Assembly: GCA_963969495.1 (NCBI GenBank)
Contig: OZ018320.1
Location: 80,421,248 to 80,485,247 of the forward strand
Reading direction: 5' to 3'
Origin: Ceratothoa steindachneri
Taxonomy: Eukaryota > Arthropoda > Malacostraca > Isopoda > Cymothoidae
DNA length: 64,000 nucleotides
Position numbers and translations under genes: made by a program
Part shown: positions 57,657 through 64,000 of the stretch, in pieces
How positions within the stretch are numbered: position 1 is the first letter of the stretch
How the letters are laid out: the number at the start of each line of letters is the position of its first letter
The notes under the pieces: model-generated
What the model saw: the letters and a program-made list of their open reading frames with translations, nothing else
What the model was told of the DNA's origin: nothing
Database searches by the model: none

Positions 57657-59946
57657 AAACCCAGAAAACTCTCACATCACTCTCACCAAACTGTTCCATC
57701 CATTCATCCTTTCTCAACCGTTTACTCTTACGCTTCCCCCTTCGATGTTCAACTAACACTAACTGCTTCCCCTCTAAAGCACTAGCTATATCATCCACCA
57801 TTTCACAGTCTTCCATTCTTTCAGACAGATATTCATTCACCGGATGTTGCACCAAATATTGAGGAGGTTCACGCCACTTTCGCAACTGACTTTGATGCGC
57901 TCTACGTTCATCCAAACTTCCATCCTCTCTTTCACGAACTATCACATAACTTACCCCATTTGACCAAACCTTTCTTACTACAAACGGACCTTCAAATTTC
58001 TCTTTTAACTTATCCACATTCAGTCTACCTTTTGTCTCAATCTCCTTTAGTACTTTATCACCCACAGAAAAACTTTCAAACCTTTCATTCCCTTTTCTCC
58101 ACAACTCACGATCCTTCTCACTAAGTCCCATATGTGGCCTAATCATTCGTTCAAAGTTCATCAAATACTTACATGGTGACATTCCAATCGCCTTATGCAC
58201 TGTCATGTTATACGCCCAAAGCACTCTTCCCAAACATTCATCCCATTCTTTCCCATCTTTCACCATCAATCGTAACATCTCACTCAAAGTTCTTATCGTC
58301 CTTTCAGCCAAACCATTTGCACTAGGCATATACGGTGTCGTTCGCACATGATCTATTCCCCATTCACTCAACATCTCCTCAAAAGCACGTCCCACAAACT
58401 CAGGTCCATTGTCACTCAACATTCGCACAGGCTTACACATGCACATGGGCAACATTCTCTCACTCACTTCTCTAGCAACAGTCAATGAAGATTTATTTGT
58501 CACAGGTGCAGCATACGTAAATTTGCTCTTATGATCCACCATCACAATCATCCCTACATACCCTCTTGCAGTCCTCGGAAAAGACACGCAATCGATCGCT
58601 ACCATTTCAAAGGGTTCATTCACACTCAACTTTAATACAGGTGGGGCGGCATACACTCTCTGATACTTTCTCTTCTGGCACACTTCACACGTAGTCGCTA
58701 CATCCACGCAAATCTTTCTCAAAAAGGGACTAAATATACATCCTTTCATACATTCCCACAATTTATTCTTACCCATATGTCCAAACCTATCATGCACAAT
58801 CTTCACCATTCCAATCGTGCCACACACGGAAAACACCGGAATATATACATCCTCATCATCTATACATTGCACAAAATACACTAAACCCTTGCACACTACA
58901 AACTTTCCAGCAAACCTTCTAAACTCTCTTAATATGCAACTCCATTCATTCACAGGAACACTGGTCATCACGCTATCTTTCAATTCACGCACCATCGGAC
59001 ATGACTCTTGCATGCTCTCTATATCTTCAGCAGTCAACAGCTCTTCACTCAAATCGACACCTGCCACTCCTACAAATCCAGTTGAGCCTACAAGCTCACT
59101 CTGCAACTTCCCAACTGTTACACCATCTTTCACTAAACATTCATTACATACATCCACAGAAATCCTATTCTTACGCAGAAAATCAATCCCAAACAGAAAA
59201 CAATAAGGTAACTCATTCTCGCTTAGCACAACAAATTCATGCAATATATCATTCAACTTCCCCATGCTTACAGACAAACTCACTTCCTCCCATGCCATAA
59301 TACGTCCACTTCCGAGTCCACTTATCGAAACTGTCACACCTTTTCTAGAAACATTCAAACTCATATTGTCAGCATCATGCACAACCTTTGCATTCACCAA
59401 GGAAATTTGCGCACCTGTGTCAATCATTCCACAATAGCTCTTCCCATTCATAGTCAAGGTAACTTGCACTCTCTCTTCAAGTCCATGTTCACACATTATA
59501 TTCAACACTTCGGTCTGTTCCACAAACACTTCTGCAGCATCCAAACCTTCATCTTCACTAACAGGAACAGTTCCTTCGCAAACGTAGTCAATCTCTCTTC
59601 TTACATAATTCTTCTTCTCAATCAGCCAATTATAATGCACACCACTCAAACATTGCAGATGCAACTCACACCCATTCACTCGGTCTACACCTTTACCACG
59701 ATACATCACTGGCTTCTCCACACCATAATGCACATATACTCTCACACCAAACAGCTTACTCACTATCGCTAACACTTCCTGAAACATCATCACTCCTGGC
59801 ATACACATACTTCTTAACTCTTTTCTTAACCTACTTGAATTTTCCATTCCCAATTGCTCTGGTCTCTTACACGCTTCTTCCATAACCACCTTTCGTAATG
59901 CATTCACACTTTCTGGCACCTTTTCAAGCAATCCATCTTTCACCAA
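57631..59946 (-). CDS. Gypsy-5 OTU-like region, second protease and integrase
   Basis: 771 residues, in the same frame as the preceding RT ORF across a UGA. Residues 1-135 resemble an OTU-type cysteine protease fold: SVNALRKVVMEEACKRPEQL, a mid region ending LFGVRVYVHYGVEKPV, and GVHYNWL as the possible catalytic His. Residues about 185-285: retropepsin-like MIDTGAQISLVNAK with the DTG, and FLFGIDFLRKNRISVDV as the C-terminal block. Then integrase: HDRFGHMGKNKLW with CEVCQKRK (HHCC), AIDCVSFPR (Asp), SDNGPEFVGRAFEE (Asp), SANGLAERTIRTLSEM (Glu), and FEGPFVVRKVWSNGVSYVI (GPY/F). The first-strand cDNA insertion functions look intact. Start codon is not expected; this is the distal pol polyprotein. 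Confidence 0.85.
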   Translation of the reverse strand: MVKDGLLEKVPESVNALRKVVMEEACKRPEQLGMENSSRLRKELRSMCMPGVMMFQEVLAIVSKLFGVRVYVHYGVEKPVMYRGKGVDRVNGCELHLQCLSGVHYNWLIEKKNYVRREIDYVCEGTVPVSEDEGLDAAEVFVEQTEVLNIMCEHGLEERVQVTLTMNGKSYCGMIDTGAQISLVNAKVVHDADNMSLNVSRKGVTVSISGLGSGRIMAWEEVSLSVSMGKLNDILHEFVVLSENELPYCFLFGIDFLRKNRISVDVCNECLVKDGVTVGKLQSELVGSTGFVGVAGVDLSEELLTAEDIESMQESCPMVRELKDSVMTSVPVNEWSCILREFRRFAGKFVVCKGLVYFVQCIDDEDVYIPVFSVCGTIGMVKIVHDRFGHMGKNKLWECMKGCIFSPFLRKICVDVATTCEVCQKRKYQRVYAAPPVLKLSVNEPFEMVAIDCVSFPRTARGYVGMIVMVDHKSKFTYAAPVTNKSSLTVAREVSERMLPMCMCKPVRMLSDNGPEFVGRAFEEMLSEWGIDHVRTTPYMPSANGLAERTIRTLSEMLRLMVKDGKEWDECLGRVLWAYNMTVHKAIGMSPCKYLMNFERMIRPHMGLSEKDRELWRKGNERFESFSVGDKVLKEIETKGRLNVDKLKEKFEGPFVVRKVWSNGVSYVIVREREDGSLDERRAHQSQLRKWREPPQYLVQHPVNEYLSERMEDCEMVDDIASALEGKQLVLVEHRRGKRKSKRLRKDEWMEQFGESDVRVFWVCARSRWSI

Positions 59947-59949
59947 GTC

Positions 59950-61728
59950 TCATAAACCATACAACACACTTTCGAACATAGAATCACCTCCACCCTTACA
60001 TTTTCTTCCAACAACTACACCTGCTGGCAAATACTCAGGATTTATGCTTACAACCTCACTCTCATTCAAACTACAAGGCAAACGTGACATCAAATCAGCA
60101 ATCACATTCCTTTCACATGGCAAATACTCAACCACAAAATCAAAATCACTCAAATCCTCTATCGTCCTTGCAAGCCTACTATCAACTAACCTCATACGCT
60201 GCAAATACACTAGTGGCTGGTGATCTGTTCTCACTACAAACCGTACTCCATACAGAAATGGTCGTAACGACTTGAGACAGAATCTTAACGCAGCCAGCTC
60301 TCTTTCAATCGTTGAATATGTACGCTCTGCCACACTAAATGCCTTGGAAACATACGCAATTACTCGCTTTCTTTCAACCCCATTCACAACTTGATCTTGC
60401 ATCAAACATCCACCCATCGAATGACCACTTGCATCCGTATACACTTCAAGCATTCCTGCATTTGTTCCATATGCTGGATACGCAAGTTCCACATCTTTTG
60501 CAACTTCCGCTTTTAACTTTTCAAACGCTGCATTCATAGAGTCATTCCACTTAATCACAGTACTCTTCTTTTTCCCAGTCCATACACTCAACGGTTTCAT
60601 TACACCTGAACAATCTTTCATAAACTTTCTTCCAAACTCAACTAAACCAAGAAATCCACGCAACTCTCTCACTGTGGTAGGCTTAGGAAAATTCCTAACC
60701 TTTCCCACGAACTTCTCCGATTTACGCAATCCAACCACACTCACCTTATGTCCTAAAAACTCAACTTCACTAGCAAACCATACACATTTAGACAACTTCA
60801 CTTTCACACCAACCTCTTCCAACTTTCTTAAAACATCATTCACCAAGGTCATATGTTCTTCCATGTTCTCACTCATCACCAAAATATCATCCAAAAACAC
60901 TCGTACATTCTTACACGGAAAACCACTCAACTCTACATTCATAGCACGCTGAAAAGCAGCTGGGGCGTTCGCCAACCCAAAGCTCAGGTTTCTGAACTGA
61001 TAATGGCGCTTTGAGGTAGAGAACGCCGTAATAGGTCTACTCTCTTCAGCCACAGGCATCTGGTAGTATCCACGTACCAGATCCATCTTAGAAAACACTT
61101 TCATTCCATACATACTGTACACACATTCAGACACAACACTCATAGGAAACTTGTCTTTCAACGTTCGTTCATTCACTCTTCTATAGTCAATACACAGTCG
61201 CAAACGTCCATCTGGCTTTCGTACAGGTACAATCGGACTATTCCAGGCACTGACACTCGGCTCAATCACGCCAATTCTCTCTAATTCCTCACACTGTTCC
61301 TCAATCTCTTGAGCCACAGGGGCAGGGAAATGACGAGGCCTTTGATATATTGGCATATCGTCGCTCAAAATTATTTTGAACTCAGGCAAGCGAGCGTTGC
61401 CAAAGTCCTCATCTCCTTGACTCAAAGCACCTCTCCTATTCCACAACATCCTGTAAACTTTTTGCTTCTCACATTCACTCCACTTTTCTTCCAATTTCAC
61501 TTGCTCAATCAAATCTTCATACTTCCAAACATTCGACATTACACTCACGGAAAACACATTTGCGTTCACCACATGCATATCATTCTCCATATTCACCACT
61601 GTATTTAACACACCCAATTTATCTCCCACTTGCACTCCTCTAAGACTCTTCCTTCGCAGATCAGGCCAAACTTGCATGCAGACACGCGGATCTTTCATAT
61701 CAATTATACCATCAAACACATGCACCAC
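59950..61728 (-). CDS. Gypsy-5 reverse transcriptase-RNase H
   Basis: 592 residues. RT: IGVIEPSVSAWNSPIVPVRK, GRLRLCIDYRRVNERT, FSKMDLVRGYYQMP, SFGLANAPAAFQRAM and VRVFLDDILVMSE with the FLDD active site; connection FLGLVEFGRKFM. RNase H: LEVYTDASGHSMGGCL (Asp), TIERELAALRF (Glu), VRTDHQPLVYLQ (Asp), CERNVIADLMSRLP (Asp). It ends KCKGGGDSMFESVLYGL then UGA; this last motif resembles the OTU entry GDG-C-F with Ser in place of the Cys. All catalytic acidic residues are visible. In frame with protease 1 upstream and the OTU-like region downstream. Confidence 0.9.
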   Translation of the reverse strand: MVHVFDGIIDMKDPRVCMQVWPDLRRKSLRGVQVGDKLGVLNTVVNMENDMHVVNANVFSVSVMSNVWKYEDLIEQVKLEEKWSECEKQKVYRMLWNRRGALSQGDEDFGNARLPEFKIILSDDMPIYQRPRHFPAPVAQEIEEQCEELERIGVIEPSVSAWNSPIVPVRKPDGRLRLCIDYRRVNERTLKDKFPMSVVSECVYSMYGMKVFSKMDLVRGYYQMPVAEESRPITAFSTSKRHYQFRNLSFGLANAPAAFQRAMNVELSGFPCKNVRVFLDDILVMSENMEEHMTLVNDVLRKLEEVGVKVKLSKCVWFASEVEFLGHKVSVVGLRKSEKFVGKVRNFPKPTTVRELRGFLGLVEFGRKFMKDCSGVMKPLSVWTGKKKSTVIKWNDSMNAAFEKLKAEVAKDVELAYPAYGTNAGMLEVYTDASGHSMGGCLMQDQVVNGVERKRVIAYVSKAFSVAERTYSTIERELAALRFCLKSLRPFLYGVRFVVRTDHQPLVYLQRMRLVDSRLARTIEDLSDFDFVVEYLPCERNVIADLMSRLPCSLNESEVVSINPEYLPAGVVVGRKCKGGGDSMFESVLYGL

Positions 61729-62369
61729 TCACCTTAATCGATAGTTCGCAGCACTACCATCCAAGACATAAATATTCCCATCATTCTCATTTATCTCGAC
61801 ATCCGAATTCCATCCAATCCTTACACTCAATGTTTCATTCTGCTTGACAGGCACACTCTCAATCGCATATACTTCCAGACCTTTCATGATGTTCACTCTC
61901 ACACTTCCATCTGGATTCACATAGCATTGAAACTTCATACTTCCATTCTTCTTACATTCAATCATCTCTAAATCCGGGTGAATCACAATACCATTCGCTT
62001 TCAAAAACTTCTTGTTTTCACCTTCTACAACACAAAATTCATCTTCATTCATCCGGACACCGGCAATCAAAACACTTTCTCTAAACCTTGCAACAATCGG
62101 CACATCCTGTTCACCTAATCCAGTCAAATGATATCCACGATCCTTAACTTCACTTACTTTCATTCCTACAAATGCTTCATAGTACACCACATTCACCTTA
62201 CATCCTGTATCAATCAATGCACTAACTTCTCGTTCTCCACACTTAATTTTAACACACATACACCTATTCACTCTCTGACCCCAATTCACTCCACGATTTG
62301 ACAATCCTTCTCTCACATTCATCACTTGCACTCCAGAGAATTCCCCAGAAGGAACCCTCTCATTCCTTA
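61729..62369 (-). CDS. Gypsy-5 protease 1
   Basis: The pol frame is -1 relative to gag and is open back into the end of gag. Residues include REVSALIDTGCKVNVVYYEA with the catalytic DTG, then HLTGLGEQDVPIVARF, FCVVEGENKKFLKANGIVIH and a beta-rich tail. A retropepsin-like fold normally processes gag-pol. It ends NYRLR and UGA, after which RT follows in the same frame. Confidence 0.8.
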
Positions 62370-63644
62370 GTTTCCCTGAGTCGTATCCTCTCGATTACTT
62401 GCATCATTCCCATCCATTCTTTCATTCATGCATCTTTCTCCAGTCCTACACAACCTTGTTGCATGACCTACCATTCCGCATTTACCACAGGTAGCTCTTG
62501 GACTGGCACACATCCTGGCATAATGCCCTATCTGCCCACAATTACCACACACTCCAGGTCCACTCATATTTACTCGACCACCTTCCCGGCAATCTCGTAC
62601 CAAGTGGCCCATTCTTCCACATCCATAACACGCTCTTTCCCTCGCACGACTACAATCTTTTATCATGTGCCCCATTTGTCCACAGCCAAAGCAACTTCCT
62701 TGTGACCAGCGACAGTCAACCCTCATATGCCCAACTTTCTTGCACCTCAGACACCTAGGCTCATTTACTCTAGATCTACTGTCATTCCTACCATTTGTGG
62801 GACCACTATTCCGACCATTCTGAACCCTACTCCACCCATTCCGACTCTCACTCCTACTTTTACTCCCTCTCGGTTGGTGGCCAACATACACACACTGTTG
62901 TTCATTCTGCCCGTAATAATTTTCTAAAAATCTTGTCATCACATCGATCGGGTTCTCTATCAGCGCATCCCGATAGGACCGGAACTGGGGCAACTTACTG
63001 ATACTTGAGTTGCGCACAGTGTGAATCGAGGCCTCCTCCCTTCCATAATCCTCAAATTCACGATCCTCTAACATCTCCAGTACATCCTTCCATAGCAATC
63101 TTTCACCAGCCCATTTCATCTTCTCTTTCCTCTTATACGTCACATACTCACTCACTTCATTTGGAACCGTATTTAAAAACTTCTTCATCAGCTCCTTATT
63201 CCCATTTATTCCGTCATCTCCAAATCTCATTCGTGCCAAGGACTCTAAGCGATGGGCATAAGAATTCACATCCTCATTCTTCCCCATTCTCGCTTCCTCA
63301 AACCCATTTGTTTTCTTATACTTCACACTTGTCTTCATCCTCTTACAGTGCTCTATTATTCTCTCTTTCATAACCTCCCACTTAGGCTCACCCACGCTCA
63401 TAATCGTCCGGTAAAAATCCTTCATACGCCCATCCAGAAACTCGCACAACTCTTTCACCCAAAACCTATTATTCTCTCCAAATTTTTCCTTACAATAATT
63501 TTCATACTCTTTCAAAAACACTTTCACATCTTTTGCTCCTTCCACTCTAAACTTACTTAACTTTGGCACTTCTCTGATCAGTATACTCCGATGAACCTCA
63601 GCATCACTTTCACTATCACTCACTTCTCTCCCACTTTCACTCAT
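62367..63644 (-). CDS. Gypsy-5 gag with five zinc knuckles
   Basis: 425 residues from an ATG at 63,644. N-terminal acidic leader, capsid-like region (VFLKEYENYCKEKFGENNRF, VMKERIIEHCKRMKTSVKY, VNSYAHRLESLARMRF, LMKKFLNTVPNEVSEYV), a basic Arg/Ser/Asn-rich linker, then five C-x2-C-x4-H-x4-C knuckles: CLRCKKVGHMRVDC, CFGCGQMGHMIKDC, CYGCGRMGHLVRDC, CGNCGQIGHYARMC and CGKCGMVGHATRLC. Most Gypsy gags carry one or two. The frame is intact and ends TAA directly after GGGAAAC. Role: particle assembly and RNA packaging. Confidence 0.88.
   Translation of the reverse strand: MSESGREVSDSESDAEVHRSILIREVPKLSKFRVEGAKDVKVFLKEYENYCKEKFGENNRFWVKELCEFLDGRMKDFYRTIMSVGEPKWEVMKERIIEHCKRMKTSVKYKKTNGFEEARMGKNEDVNSYAHRLESLARMRFGDDGINGNKELMKKFLNTVPNEVSEYVTYKRKEKMKWAGERLLWKDVLEMLEDREFEDYGREEASIHTVRNSSISKLPQFRSYRDALIENPIDVMTRFLENYYGQNEQQCVYVGHQPRGSKSRSESRNGWSRVQNGRNSGPTNGRNDSRSRVNEPRCLRCKKVGHMRVDCRWSQGSCFGCGQMGHMIKDCSRARERACYGCGRMGHLVRDCREGGRVNMSGPGVCGNCGQIGHYARMCASPRATCGKCGMVGHATRLCRTGERCMNERMDGNDASNREDTTQGN
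62370..62376 (-). promoter_or_regulatory. Candidate -1 ribosomal frameshift heptamer at gag end
   Basis: On the minus strand GGGAAAC is split in gag frame as G GGA AAC and is followed at once by the TAA stop. It has the X XXY YYZ form, and slipping by -1 enters the open protease frame. Downstream, AAGGAA and TTCCTT can pair as a 6-bp stem with loop UGAGAGGG, and the loop could pair with CTCT about nine bases after the stem. This fits a gag-pro frameshift signal. Confidence 0.65.
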
Positions 63645-64000
63645 GCCTTCATTCGAGCTGAAATATAAGGAGTCAATACTAGCCAGTCGGGTCCTTTCCT
63701 GTCGGTCTGGGCATCTAGTCTTTGGGGTCTTTTTTTTCGATGCCTAGTCATTTGCAGGGGTTCCTTTATGCCTGTCAATCCCTTTTTATCAGTCATGTCA
63801 ATTCCAAGTGGAGTCGAGGCCACACCCCCACCAATTGCACCTGATTCTCCCATTTTCTCATTCAGCATTCGCATCAATCTTTCCTCCATTCGCACCTCAC
63901 TGTCTTTAATCCTCTCTTCCATTCTCACTTCCATCTCCCTCATTTTCCTTTTCAAACTATCATTCTCTTCTCTCAAATGCGCATTTTCTCTGTCTTTCTG
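63641..64000 (-). CDS. Gypsy-5 upstream coiled-coil ORF (partial)
   Basis: Open to the right edge and ending at 63,641. It begins in the window with a highly charged coiled-coil (LREENDSLKRKMREMEVRME, ERIKDSEVRMEERLMRMLNE), then GAIGGGVASTPLGIDMTDKK and a basic tail. Its TGA overlaps the gag ATG as ATGA. It may be an N-terminal gag domain separated by a frame shift, or a separate ORF translationally coupled to gag. True start is outside the window. Confidence 0.6.
   Translation of the reverse strand, partial: QKDRENAHLREENDSLKRKMREMEVRMEERIKDSEVRMEERLMRMLNEKMGESGAIGGGVASTPLGIDMTDKKGLTGIKEPLQMTRHRKKRPQRLDAQTDRKGPDWLVLTPYISARMKA

Larger units (their letters stand above)
57456..64000 (-). mobile_element. 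Gypsy-5 LTR retrotransposon internal region (partial)
   Basis: A minus-strand Ty3/Gypsy element entering from the right edge. Order: coiled-coil ORF, gag, protease 1, RT-RNase H, OTU-like region, protease 2, integrase, C-terminal tail. The I-like LINE poly-A directly abuts its 3' side, so the 3' LTR is lost; the 5' LTR lies outside the window. Most frames are intact apart from two in-frame UGA codons and one shift near 57,656. Its base composition is AT-richer than the LINE next to it. Confidence 0.9.

Noticed and set aside
58817..63560. Plus-strand frames opposite Gypsy-5
   Set aside because: Thr/His/Ser-rich shadows of the minus-strand gag-pol; no motif of their own.

Overview
This is a eukaryotic, almost certainly arthropod, genomic window that consists almost entirely of transposable elements. 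The mix of I-like, CR1-like and L2-like LINEs, several Ty3/Gypsy lineages, hAT, Tc1/mariner and Merlin DNA elements, tRNA-derived SINEs and very long (TA)n tracts fits a large, repeat-rich arthropod genome; a crustacean is my best guess, by inference only. There is no bacterial-style gene organisation, no RNA gene I would call functional, and only one credible piece of host gene: a single coding exon resembling the start of ZMYND11 at 43.9 kb.

Layout. 1-3.9 kb: an element with terminal inverted repeats of more than 600 bp, cut by the left window edge, carrying a minus-strand LINE gag fragment and a SINE. 4.1-5.4 kb: unrecognised DNA between two (TA)n tracts. 5.5-7.3 kb: 3' LTR and integrase tail of a minus-strand Gypsy element (Gypsy-4). 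7.3-31.1 kb: a 'Russian doll'. A minus-strand hAT transposon, identifiable from its BED finger at about 31.0 kb to its terminal inverted repeat at 7,345, is split by three insertions: Gypsy-2 (minus, 7.7-14.0 kb), Gypsy-1 (plus, 14.4-26.7 kb) and a CR1-like LINE (plus, 27.4-29.9 kb). These carry their own insertions: a hAT MITE in the Gypsy-2 gag; an L2-like LINE in the Gypsy-1 gag, itself split by a relative of the 1-3.9 kb inverted repeat; and a hairpin element and a mariner in the 3' LTR of Gypsy-1. 31.5-34.7 kb: a 5'-truncated I-like LINE, a minus-strand Gypsy fragment (Gypsy-3) and two inverted SINE copies. 36.0-39.3 kb: a CR1-like LINE with an 11-bp target-site duplication. 39.3-46.1 kb: AT-rich DNA with a G-rich interspersed repeat, a palindromic element, a Merlin transposase relic, the ZMYND11-like exon and a CR1 relic. 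46.1-57.5 kb: two head-to-tail copies of an I-like LINE; the upstream copy stops inside its reverse transcriptase, and the downstream copy is full length with an intact 1,272-residue ORF2. 57.5-64 kb: a well-preserved minus-strand Gypsy element (Gypsy-5) running off the right edge.

Most striking is Gypsy-5. It reads, 5' to 3' on the minus strand: coiled-coil ORF, ATGA stop/start overlap, gag with five CCHC knuckles, GGGAAAC heptamer directly before the gag stop, -1 frame protease, UGA, RT-RNase H, an OTU-like region containing a second in-frame UGA, a second retropepsin-like domain, then integrase. The extra OTU-like and second protease domains, with three recoding-type junctions, are the best candidate here for an undescribed arrangement.

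Nearly all other coding units are broken by stops, frameshifts or insertions. I annotate them as pseudogenes and do not attempt repair.
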